From Armatimonadota bacterium (GTDB lineage Bacteria; Armatimonadota; Zipacnadia; Zipacnadales; UBA11051): a stretch of DNA of 64,000 bases. The notes under the pieces are model-generated. The model did not search any database. It was not told the origin of the DNA and worked only from the letters and a program-made list of their open reading frames with translations. Shown one piece after another: positions 44,975-53,657 of the stretch. Position numbers and translations under genes: made by a program. Each line of letters starts with the position of its first letter. Position 1 is the stretch's first letter. The stretch lies in assembly GCA_013178155.1 (NCBI GenBank), contig JABLXH010000017.1, positions 1 through 64,000 on the forward strand, given 5' to 3'.

Positions 44975-45520
44975 CTATTGCGGAACGAACTCGATACGCC
45001 AGCAGATACGGCTTCCTTGCGGGTCTTGCTGCATCGCGTGGAGTGCCCCGTCGCTTCCCATGAACATGATGTCCATGGTCATGTCATACGGGACTGCCGG
45101 GAGGTCGGTGAACTGGTAGCGCAGGTAGTTACGCCACGGCCCGCCCTGCAGTGTCCCGTCCCACTCGCCGGACAGCGTGCAGTGGAATGTTGGGCCCGGC
45201 AGTACGCGCATGAAGTTGAACAGCGCAGTGCCTTTGAATGGTAGGTTCGGAGCGCCAGGGTCAAGCACTGACACTCCGCTCCATCCCACGTCGTACGTGG
45301 TCCCGCCGTTGTCTCCATCCAGCAGGTCCCAATCGTAGTAGAACGTGGCTTTGCCGTTGGCCGGGACATTGACAGTCAGCTTGATGTCCGAGGCCGTGAA
45401 CTGCGTGGCCGGGGCCGGAATGCTCACGTGCGGGAGATATGGGGCTCCCGGCTGCGCGAACACCGGTAAAGCGGGCAGCACCAGACAGATAACTACAACC
45501 AACACGAAGATCGTTCGCAT
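44975..45520 (-). CDS. Small secreted protein of unknown function
   Basis: A 181-residue exported protein. The signal peptide is MRTIFVLVVVICLVLPALPV ending at VFA-QPG. The mature part is beta-rich (ASDIKLTVNVPANGKATFYY, FTDLPAVPYDMTMDIMFM) with Cys residues at GPTFHCTL and RICWRIEF that could form a disulfide. I do not recognise a family. ATG 45520 is preceded by GAGGAGGGAG. It lies downstream of the pseudopilin gene on the same strand, with a 129-base gap. Confidence 0.75.
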   Translation of the reverse strand: MRTIFVLVVVICLVLPALPVFAQPGAPYLPHVSIPAPATQFTASDIKLTVNVPANGKATFYYDWDLLDGDNGGTTYDVGWSGVSVLDPGAPNLPFKGTALFNFMRVLPGPTFHCTLSGEWDGTLQGGPWRNYLRYQFTDLPAVPYDMTMDIMFMGSDGALHAMQQDPQGSRICWRIEFVPQ

Positions 45521-45649
45521 GTCTTCTCCCTCCTCTTCTCTGCTGGCACGGCCCGAACGGCACGTTGTGCGCGACCTCCCGGTACGCAATGGTGGCACGG
45601 CACTCACCTTGCCGAGATACGGTCCACTACTCAGAGCACTCCGCCTACT

Positions 45650-46342
45650 CTACGGATACTGACCCGACGGACGCCAGTTCCTGGGATTTCCGTCGACACC
45701 GAACACGCCCGCGCTCTTCACCATCCACTTGGCGTGACCGTCTGCGAACACGCAGTTAGTGCCATCGTTGTGGCGGAATGATACCCGCCCCCACGGGGCT
45801 TCTGTCCGACAGCAGCTCTCGCGCGGAGCAGGCGCAATGTAGCCGCTCGCGCAGCAGTCTTCGCGATCGGCCTTGTCATTGTTGCGGGAGTCCGCGACGG
45901 CGATACATTCCGCGGGATACTTGATGGCCCCCAGCTTCTGGTAGTCCAACGCGAAGTTCCACCCATAGCTCCTGGGCACCGCCTGGTACGGGCCATTGGG
46001 AGACACATAATAGTTGTTCATCAACGCGTCGCGGGGCATGGACGGGCAAGCGAAGAGCTGGGTATTCTTGATATACGGGAAGATCTGGCCCGCCCAGCAG
46101 GCGTGATAGGCAACCGTACCCGACGGCGCCGGACAGCACGGACAGTGCCGTGGGAACTTCTCATCGAAGTCCTGCGCATACATGGCCAGTCCCAGACCGA
46201 TTTGCTTCACATTAGACAGACAGGAGGTCTGGCGGGCCTTCTCCCGGGCCTTGGCAAAGACCGGGAACAGGATTGCGGCCAGGATCGCGATGATCGCGAT
46301 CACGACCAGCAACTCAATAAGCGTAAAGCCACGTCGCATCAT
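45650..46342 (-). CDS. Type IV pseudopilin-like protein (DUF1559/prepilin N-terminus)
   Basis: A 230-residue protein with a class III prepilin signal: [20 protein letters not shown], where PilD-type cleavage would fall after Gly and leave N-methyl-Phe. The following [19 protein letters not shown] and [11 protein letters not shown] are the pattern seen in the very numerous DUF1559-like proteins of Armatimonadota and Planctomycetota. The C-terminal domain ends with [19 protein letters not shown], the H-x-G motif of the family. It has an unusual number of cysteines (HCPCC, EDCCAS, ESCC). AAAGGAG is seven bases before ATG 46342. The protein is probably part of a secretion or surface pseudopilus. 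Confidence 0.9.
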   Translation of the reverse strand: MMRRGFTLIELLVVIAIIAILAAILFPVFAKAREKARQTSCLSNVKQIGLGLAMYAQDFDEKFPRHCPCCPAPSGTVAYHACWAGQIFPYIKNTQLFACPSMPRDALMNNYYVSPNGPYQAVPRSYGWNFALDYQKLGAIKYPAECIAVADSRNNDKADREDCCASGYIAPAPRESCCRTEAPWGRVSFRHNDGTNCVFADGHAKWMVKSAGVFGVDGNPRNWRPSGQYP

Positions 46343-46874
46343 GTCACGACTCCTTTCGCCCTCGTGAAGGTATGCCTGCGATGAGTTCTGCGGCCATCCG
46401 GGCACGACACTCGCTCTGCGTCACTCAACACCGCAATCAGGCTCTGGGCCGATCTCACCTCCCTTCCTCCCCCCCGTTACCGGTCCTTCCCCCAGCGCTC
46501 CACAACGACAACCATGTTGATATGGGCCATATTCCCCATAATCTCGCCGCTTCCTTCCTCTGAGTAAAAAAAGTTATGATAAAGTTCATTGACTTACCGC
46601 CATGTTGCGCTGGCCGAGACTGTGAGCTCGTCCCTGAGTTATGCGGAAACAAACCCCTTTACCAACTGCTCGGCAACGCGCGTTACGCCGGGGGGCTGCG
46701 GTGGGTTGCCCGGGTGCCGTGCAAGGCGGGCTTTGGGGGAAGCGGAAGGCTACTGGCGGCCTGCTATTGGGGGCAGGCGGAGCGGTCCAGACGGCCAGTC
46801 AGGTCCTCGAAGAGGATTTCGAGGTCTGGCCGCCCGATGGTGTGGGCGCTGTCCGGCGAGGTGCGGGACTGGAG
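46343..46874. other. Intergenic region between pseudopilin and heparinase genes
   Basis: This region of more than 500 bases has no gene I can support. It includes an A-tract and AT-rich patch (about 46564-46600) and a purine-rich stretch on the minus strand just upstream of the pseudopilin gene, which may be a long leader. A minus-strand 20-codon frame (MGNMAHINMVVVVERWGKDR) with a GGAAGGAAG sequence upstream is present but has no other support. Confidence 0.45.
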
Positions 46875-49800
46875 TTAGCTGGCGGGGGTCACCTCTACTG
46901 CGCCGCTGCTCTGGAGTTGGTAGGCTCCGGCTTCGGTGCGGCTCGCCCAGACGGTCAGCGGGACGATGAACTCCGCACCCTCCGTGAAGTCGTAGACAAA
47001 CCCCTTGCCGTAATCCTTCGGGTCGCGGAAGCCGCGGATGAAGCTGACCTCGCCCAGGCAGACCTTGTACAGTTCGCCATCCTGCTCGACGCTTTCAATC
47101 TCGTAGCAGGCGTTCCGCTGCCGGTCGTTGGCGATGATCATCTGCTGGCCGCGCAACGTCTCGCCCAGAGGCAGGATGGCATCCACCCAGACGTAGCCCT
47201 TGCCCTCCATGTCCTTATCCATGCGGACGATCCGACCGGTCTGCCCCGGTGCGGGCACGGTGAGCGCGAAGTCGCCGAGCGCCAGGCGCGTCCCCCGGCA
47301 GAGCGCCGCGCGCTCCACGTGACCATCTCGCAGCCGTAGCCAGCCGATGCCGCCGGCGAACTCCAGACCCCCCTCGGCCCGGATGACGGTGGTGTCGTCG
47401 GCGCTGCTGACGAGATAGTCGGTGGCGCCATCAGCCAGGTCCACGCGGACGGCCACAGCCTGGGCCTCGGCGGGGGCGTTCTCGAGAGCAAGCCTCTGGA
47501 CGCGGGCGATGTTGGGGGTCGCCGTATAGGGTTCGATGATGCCGGTGAAGGTGCTGGTAAGGTTTTCGCCCGCGCGGTGCGCCAGGACGTAACGCAGCCA
47601 CTCCGGGTTGCCCTGCTTGTTCTGCGGGGGCTGCATGTCGCCCAGGGCCACGTCGGCAAGATCGCTCAGGCTGTGGTACCGCAGATGGATGTCGTCCTCG
47701 GGCCTCAGGCCACGCCAGCCCGCCTGGCCTTTCCAATCCACCACGAAGCTCGCGGGCGGCTCCGTCTGGCGAGCCACGTGCGTCACCCAGGAGTAGCCGT
47801 AGCCGGGCCCCTCGGGCGTCTCGGTGCGATAGGGCACATCAGGTCCGGCGTAGGTGCCCTGTTCCTGCGGCGTCAGGGACAGCCCCGTGGTCTGTACCTC
47901 ACCCGGCAGACCGTGGATGGAGTACAGATGGTCGTTGCCGCCCACGACCCGGAACACGTCCAGTGCGTACCCCTCACCGTCCGCAATCTTGACGAAGGCC
48001 AGCGTGCGCTGATAGCGACTGACGCCATCGTAGACTTCCCGGCTGTCCACACGGACCGCGCCGAAGTCGTCTAGCTGGCAGTACAGCTCCGGGTGTCCCA
48101 CCCAGTTCACTTTCTGGGGCAGCCCGTTGACCACGACGGTGTTGTGGGACAGGGTGTTCTCGGTGACATAGTTGCGGTGAGGCCAGTTGGTGGCATACTC
48201 GGGGTAGCCGTGGTCGGGCAGCATGCAGAAGCCCTTGTAGTAGATGTCGAAGTTGAGCCGGTCGAGGTGCCCGTGGCCCCCGTTGCGACCATAGTACATC
48301 CACAGCGCCGTGCCCGGCTTACCCCAGCCGTATTCGATGGAGGCCAGGCCGTAGCCGGCCATGTTGTGCCCGCCCTGCCACGGGTTCTCCTGGCCCTCGA
48401 TGGCCTCGGCCAGAGCCTGGACCTCACGCTCGATCCGGTCGGGGTCGGCGGCGAGGATGTCTCTGCCCAGGCCGGCGATCTTGCCATCGGCTGCATAATA
48501 GGCGGCCAGGCCGATGCTGGGGTCTTGCAGGTACTTGTACCCGCGCACGATGAAGTCCGGCGCTGCCGCGACCAGGCCCAGGGACCCGCAGGAGCCGGAG
48601 TCGCCGATATTGGGTGTGGCGTACCCCAGCACGCCGATGCGCCAGCCGGCGGTGAAGGTGGCTTTGAAGGACGGAAAGTCACGGTAAATATCATGGCGGG
48701 TGTACTTGCCGTAGTCGGCCAGCATGTCGGCGACCGTGCCCATATTGGTGCCCCAGCCAAGAGCATAGCCGGGCGCAGCCTCGGCCCCCACACCGTCCCT
48801 GTCAATGCCACCCACGATGACACCGGGGATGTGCCCCCCCGCGGCCTCAAACAGGTAGTCGAGCCACTCTCCTGTCTCGGGCTCGGTATCCAGCGCAATG
48901 GCGCAGGCCGCCAGGGCACGCTGTGTCATCCCCTCGTTGCCGGCGACGTCACCATCGAACACCCCCTTTGCTCCCGCCCGGAGGATGCCGTCATCCAGGT
49001 TCTGGACCAGCAGCTCGCGGGTCCCCTTCTTCTGAGCCAGCTTGTACTGCCGGCCTTTCTCCGCCAGGAAGGCATACAGCTCCGGATCGTCCCGCGTTCC
49101 TGAAAGCACCATGTCCACGGCACGAGCGAAGGTGGTGACGGTGCCTGTCTCCCAGATCTTACCCTCGATCTTCCCCCGCTTGGCCCCGCCGTCGGAGTGG
49201 TAGTACCCCATGTCGCCGTAGGGCTTCCACTGGTAATCAGGGTAGAGGTCAGCTATCCGGTCGAGCATCACCAGGGCCTTGTGCGCGTATTGCTGTTCGC
49301 CGGTGTAAGCGAAGGCGTTAGCCAAGGCTGAGACGCCGTTTTGGAGCGCGTCCCAATACTTCCAGACGTAATAGGCCACAAAGAGATGGCGGTGCCCGTT
49401 CTCGTCGAACCAGCCATAGCCGTCATCCACGCCATAGAGGTGCAGGGGGTCATTGGGGTCCGGGTGCACGGTGTTGTACAACAGGCTTCGGTCAGCCTTG
49501 TCCGGATCGAATACTCCGGCCTCATTGATGCCGCTGCGGTAGTACGCCTCGAAGTCGTTTTTGGGAAAGACTTCCTGGCAGGACGGGCACTTCAGCTTGA
49601 AATGGTCCTTCCAGATGTCAGGATTGTAGGGGTAGTTACCATACTTGTTGATGGCCTCGCCGCAGACGGGACACCCCGGACGCTTGCCCTGGTACATGCT
49701 GACATCAATGGTCCGCGGCAGCTTCTGCCCCGGGATCATGTGCCATAGCTCATCGTCGCTGAGCTTGACCCAGGGATCCGCCGCGGCCACAACGCGCTCG

Positions 49801-49961
49801 CGCTCGGCCCGGGCCCAGTCGTACCGCTCGCAGTTCGCACGCAGGTTGGCGAGCCGCTCCGCCGTATAGTGGCCACCGTAGTCGCGCACGGCCCCGGCCG
49901 GCGCCCCCAGCAGCATGAACAGGGCGGCCCCAAGGACCGCGGCGGCGATGATAGCGGGCAT
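46875..49961 (-). CDS. Secreted heparinase II/III family protein with zinc-ribbon-like insert
   Basis: A 1028-residue exported protein with a signal peptide (MPAIIAAAVLGAALFMLLGA). The N-terminal part holds a CxxC pair, GCPVCGEAIN, and a second, LKCPSCQEVFPKNDFEAYYR, that look like a four-Cys zinc ribbon in the secreted domain. An alpha-toroid follows (YYVWKYWDALQNGVSALANA). The heparinase II/III beta-sandwich begins around GRNGGHGHLDRLNFDIYYKG and YVTENTLSHNTVVVNG, which hold the His residues typical of the family. Such lyases cleave uronic-acid-containing polysaccharides. ATG 49961 is preceded by AGAGG. The gene is divergent from a second, related heparinase gene. Confidence 0.87.
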   Translation of the reverse strand: MPAIIAAAVLGAALFMLLGAPAGAVRDYGGHYTAERLANLRANCERYDWARAERERVVAAADPWVKLSDDELWHMIPGQKLPRTIDVSMYQGKRPGCPVCGEAINKYGNYPYNPDIWKDHFKLKCPSCQEVFPKNDFEAYYRSGINEAGVFDPDKADRSLLYNTVHPDPNDPLHLYGVDDGYGWFDENGHRHLFVAYYVWKYWDALQNGVSALANAFAYTGEQQYAHKALVMLDRIADLYPDYQWKPYGDMGYYHSDGGAKRGKIEGKIWETGTVTTFARAVDMVLSGTRDDPELYAFLAEKGRQYKLAQKKGTRELLVQNLDDGILRAGAKGVFDGDVAGNEGMTQRALAACAIALDTEPETGEWLDYLFEAAGGHIPGVIVGGIDRDGVGAEAAPGYALGWGTNMGTVADMLADYGKYTRHDIYRDFPSFKATFTAGWRIGVLGYATPNIGDSGSCGSLGLVAAAPDFIVRGYKYLQDPSIGLAAYYAADGKIAGLGRDILAADPDRIEREVQALAEAIEGQENPWQGGHNMAGYGLASIEYGWGKPGTALWMYYGRNGGHGHLDRLNFDIYYKGFCMLPDHGYPEYATNWPHRNYVTENTLSHNTVVVNGLPQKVNWVGHPELYCQLDDFGAVRVDSREVYDGVSRYQRTLAFVKIADGEGYALDVFRVVGGNDHLYSIHGLPGEVQTTGLSLTPQEQGTYAGPDVPYRTETPEGPGYGYSWVTHVARQTEPPASFVVDWKGQAGWRGLRPEDDIHLRYHSLSDLADVALGDMQPPQNKQGNPEWLRYVLAHRAGENLTSTFTGIIEPYTATPNIARVQRLALENAPAEAQAVAVRVDLADGATDYLVSSADDTTVIRAEGGLEFAGGIGWLRLRDGHVERAALCRGTRLALGDFALTVPAPGQTGRIVRMDKDMEGKGYVWVDAILPLGETLRGQQMIIANDRQRNACYEIESVEQDGELYKVCLGEVSFIRGFRDPKDYGKGFVYDFTEGAEFIVPLTVWASRTEAGAYQLQSSGAVEVTPAS

Positions 49962-50097
49962 GAGTGTCCTCTCCCAACGGATCTGCATGGCTGTGACACA
50001 GTTCGCGGACCCCCCGGTCCCGACCTCCCTGACGCAGGTGCCAGGCCTGCCTGGCGCGAACCCGCCGGGGCCGCTGATGACTGAAAGGACCCGCCCC

Positions 50098-53000
50098 ATG
50101 GAACGTCTGTTACTTGCTGGTCTGGCACTAGCACTGCTCACCAGCGCCGCCACGGCCAAGAACAGCCGGACGTTTTACAGCGAAGAGATGATGGCCCGTG
50201 TCCGGCAGAAGCTCGCCACGGAGGAGTGGGCCCAAGCTGAGGCCGCCAGCGCGCGCCGCGCCGTGCAGTGGCTGCTGGACATGTCGGACCAGGAGGTGTG
50301 GGACTTCATCCCGCCGCCGGAGCAACTGCGCGCCATCAACGTCTGTATCGGCCATGACTGCCCGGTCTGCGGCGATGAAATCACCCGCAAGGCCGGTCAC
50401 TACCCCTGGATCACGAGCCGCGAGAAGCCCTTCAAGCTCGAGTGCCCGGTGTGCCACAGTGTCTTCCCGAGCAATGACTTCGAGCCGTGGAACACCGAGG
50501 GCCTGGAAGGAGAGCCCGATGACACCCTCGGCTATGTGGACAACGGCCTGGGATGGCTAGACAAGAGAGACGGGCGCCGTTACTACTTCGTGCCCTACTA
50601 CATCTTCTGGCAGCGCTGGTCCCGGGACATCATCGGCGGGGTGCGCGACCTGGCGAAGGCCTACCTGCTCACAGAAGACCCTGCCTGCGCCCACAAGGCG
50701 GCAGTGATGTTGGCCAAGATCGCCAGTGAGTACCGGCGCTTCGACTACGCTACCCAGTGCTACCACGAGGGTCGCTTCGGTGTCGGAGGGCGTATCTCCG
50801 ACTACATCTGGACCACGGGCAACGACAGCACCCTCGGCCTGGCCGCCGACGCCATCTGGCCGGCCCTGAGCCAGGACCGGGAGCTGACCGCCTTCCTGGC
50901 GACCAAGGGCATCGTGGACGCGGCCCGGACCATCGAGCAGGACATGCTGTTCGTGATGGTGGATGACCTGATGACCGGCAAAGCTGCCGGTAACATGGGC
51001 ATGCACCAGAGCACGCTGTGCGAGCTGGCGATCGTTCTGGACAATGATGATCCCGCGGCGGGCCCCACAACCGCCGACATCCGCCAGTGGCTGATGAGCG
51101 GCCCCGGGCGCGTGGAGGACCTGCTGTGGAACGGCTTCTGGCGCGAGGGCCTGGGCGGGGAGGCATCGCCCGGGTACAGCAGCGGATGGTGCAGCAACTT
51201 CTACGAGATCGCGCGTCTCCTCCCGCGCATTGGGGTGGACATCTGGAGCAACCCGAAGCTGAAGAAGATGGCGGACATCGGCTATGACCTCTGCTTTGCA
51301 GGCGAGTACACGCCCTGCGTCGGTGACGCCGGGTCCTGTCTGGGGATGGGCCGGGTGGCCTGGACCCCCGGCCTGCAGGGCCCGGCCTTCATGCACTACC
51401 GGGACCCACGGCATGCGCAGATGCTGGCGCTGATGGGCGCCAAGTCACAATCGCTTTTCGACGAGCTGTTCGATGAACAGCTCGTGGCGGACACCGTGGC
51501 TCAGGTTGGCACAGACCTGCAGTGGCACTCGCGGGTGCTGGGAGGGTACGGGCTGGCCATCCTCGAACGGGGGGAGGGCGAGCACAAGCGTGCCCTGAGT
51601 CTGTACTTCGGCGATGCCAGCGGCGGTCATGGCCACTATGACCGCCTCAACATCGAGATGAAGGCCTTCGGCCACTCTGTGCTCTGCGAGGATGGCTACC
51701 CGACTCCATTCACGCGACCTGACTTCCACGAGTGGCGCCGCGCGAACACCGCCCGGCACTACCTGGTGCAGGTTGACGAGGAGCCGCACCGCAACACCCT
51801 CGCCGGCGACCTGAACACTCTGGCGGTGGCCCCCGAGGTGCAGGTCGTGGACGCCTCGGCGGAGATCGCCTACGAGGGCAAGACGCCGCTGTACCGTCGG
51901 ACCGCAGCCCTGGTGGATGTCTCTCCCGAGGCCTCGTATCTGGTTGATATCTTCCGGGTGCGCGGAGGCAGGCAGCACGACTGGTGCTTCCACGGGCCGC
52001 CCTTCCCCGAGTTCAGCCTCACCGGCGGCACCCTCGGGCCGGTGCAGACCAGGGGAACCTTGGCGGGAGAGAACGTGCCCTACGGCGCCAGACCGCCGGC
52101 GCTGAGCGATCCTGACAGCGCGCTTATCCCCCTGCAGACAGCGACCGGGTTGCTTACCGGCGACCACTACAGCAAGCTGGAGCCAGAAGGTTGGACGACC
52201 CACGCTAACGGCATCCTGACCCAGAAGGTCGGCGCCGAGGCGGTGGTGGCCCTGGATAGCCCCTTCGCCGCGGGGCCGTGCAAGATCCTGGCTCGCGTAT
52301 GGGACTACTGCGACGGCGCCAATGAGGTGGACCTGACCCTCGGCGGCGTCACGGTGACCCTCACCTATGAGACTGGTGACCAAGCCGGCTTCCGGTGGGT
52401 CAGCGCACTGGCTGACCTGCCCGAGCCCGCGCGCGAGTTGAGGGTTGTGGCTCGATCCCGCGGACAGTCCCACATTCTCGTGGATCAACTGGTGCTGACC
52501 AAACGCCTGGACCTGGACCAGCCCGAGGGCAACCTGGCCCGGACCGCCAGCAGCGGCTACCAGGGCTTCTGGAACGTACAGCGAATGCACCCCGCGGGTC
52601 TATGGTCAGCCACCTGGCGGCAGCCCGACGAAGACGTCAGCCTGACGATGACCATGCCTGCGGGCTGTACCCAGGAGGTCGTCTCGTGTCTGGGCGAGCC
52701 AGAGCTGGTGCCTGGTGCGCCGAAGACGCTCCAGTACGTCATCGGGCGCAACCGCGGATCTGATCTGCTCTCCAGATACGTGGCCGTGGTGGAGCCTCAC
52801 AAGGGCCCGGCGACGGTCACCGACGTCGTACTGCTACGATCGGCTGATGCGCCGGCGGAGGCGGTGGGCCTGCGGGTCAGCCGCGGCGGCGTCACCGACC
52901 TGATCCACAGCTCCCTGGATCGGGAACAACTGATCTCATGGGAGGGGGCCGGTGTGCCTTTCGCGGCGCAGGGAGAGTACGCCCTCGTTACGCTCGGTCC

Positions 53001-53652
53001 CGATGGCGTTCAGCGCGCCTGTCTGATCAACGGCACGCGGCTGCAGGCGGGCGCGATCACTGTGGAGAGCGCCCCGCCACCCACCGGACGCGTGGTGGCC
53101 GTGGACCACGGAGCCAACACGATCACGCTGGACCAGCCTCTCGCCAACGCGGGGGCTTTCCGCGACACGGCCATCATCCTGGGCAATGAGCGCCACAGCA
53201 CGAGCTACATGGTGGTCCAGGCCGAGGTGCGCGACGGCCACACGATCATCGGCCTCGGCGACGTGCTCTGTATCGTCGGCATGGGCGCTGTACAGGAGTT
53301 CGATCCGACTGGCGACGTGCTGCTGGCGGACCGCCGCTTTGACACCTACGGCCGCACGGAGCACGACCGCCACGCCGGTCGGTGGGTCTTCAATGAGAAC
53401 AAGACGAGGTGCTTCCGCCTGGCAGCGATTGAGCAGGCGCAACGGCTCCGGCTCGAGGGCGCGGCCGGCGACCTGGCCGAGGTCTTCGCCGACGCCGATG
53501 GCGATGGCCGCCGGGTCTACTGGATCAGCGACATCGGCCCTGGTGATACCTGGCGGCTCCCGTCGGTGACCTGGCTGCAACGGCAGGCTTCGGGCACGTA
53601 TGCTGTTCAGGCCGCGGTCCAGGTCAAGCTCACGCTGCCGAAGGGGGAGTGA
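50098..53652 (+). CDS. Second secreted heparinase II/III family protein with zinc-ribbon-like insert
   Basis: A 1184-residue exported protein with a signal peptide (MERLLLAGLALALLTSAATA). It has the same N-terminal zinc-ribbon-like arrangement as its neighbour: HDCPVCGDEITRKAGHY and LECPVCHSVFPSNDFEPW. The toroid domain is followed by FGDASGGHGHYDRLNIEMKA and ARHYLVQVDEEPHRNTLAGD, the heparinase II/III active-site region. A carbohydrate-binding-like insert lies at about 695-800 (FAAGPCKILARVWDYCDG). RBS GAAAGGA precedes ATG 50098. The next gene starts at its stop codon, so it is probably co-translated with the beta-lactamase-like gene. Confidence 0.87.
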   Translation: MERLLLAGLALALLTSAATAKNSRTFYSEEMMARVRQKLATEEWAQAEAASARRAVQWLLDMSDQEVWDFIPPPEQLRAINVCIGHDCPVCGDEITRKAGHYPWITSREKPFKLECPVCHSVFPSNDFEPWNTEGLEGEPDDTLGYVDNGLGWLDKRDGRRYYFVPYYIFWQRWSRDIIGGVRDLAKAYLLTEDPACAHKAAVMLAKIASEYRRFDYATQCYHEGRFGVGGRISDYIWTTGNDSTLGLAADAIWPALSQDRELTAFLATKGIVDAARTIEQDMLFVMVDDLMTGKAAGNMGMHQSTLCELAIVLDNDDPAAGPTTADIRQWLMSGPGRVEDLLWNGFWREGLGGEASPGYSSGWCSNFYEIARLLPRIGVDIWSNPKLKKMADIGYDLCFAGEYTPCVGDAGSCLGMGRVAWTPGLQGPAFMHYRDPRHAQMLALMGAKSQSLFDELFDEQLVADTVAQVGTDLQWHSRVLGGYGLAILERGEGEHKRALSLYFGDASGGHGHYDRLNIEMKAFGHSVLCEDGYPTPFTRPDFHEWRRANTARHYLVQVDEEPHRNTLAGDLNTLAVAPEVQVVDASAEIAYEGKTPLYRRTAALVDVSPEASYLVDIFRVRGGRQHDWCFHGPPFPEFSLTGGTLGPVQTRGTLAGENVPYGARPPALSDPDSALIPLQTATGLLTGDHYSKLEPEGWTTHANGILTQKVGAEAVVALDSPFAAGPCKILARVWDYCDGANEVDLTLGGVTVTLTYETGDQAGFRWVSALADLPEPARELRVVARSRGQSHILVDQLVLTKRLDLDQPEGNLARTASSGYQGFWNVQRMHPAGLWSATWRQPDEDVSLTMTMPAGCTQEVVSCLGEPELVPGAPKTLQYVIGRNRGSDLLSRYVAVVEPHKGPATVTDVVLLRSADAPAEAVGLRVSRGGVTDLIHSSLDREQLISWEGAGVPFAAQGEYALVTLGPDGVQRACLINGTRLQAGAITVESAPPPTGRVVAVDHGANTITLDQPLANAGAFRDTAIILGNERHSTSYMVVQAEVRDGHTIIGLGDVLCIVGMGAVQEFDPTGDVLLADRRFDTYGRTEHDRHAGRWVFNENKTRCFRLAAIEQAQRLRLEGAAGDLAEVFADADGDGRRVYWISDIGPGDTWRLPSVTWLQRQASGTYAVQAAVQVKLTLPKGE

Positions 53653-53657
53653 CGGCT

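Noticed and set aside
46455-46652. Small protein gene upstream of the pseudopilin
   Set aside because: The 65-codon minus-strand frame has no RBS at a sensible distance and no domain, and the region is purine-rich leader-like sequence.
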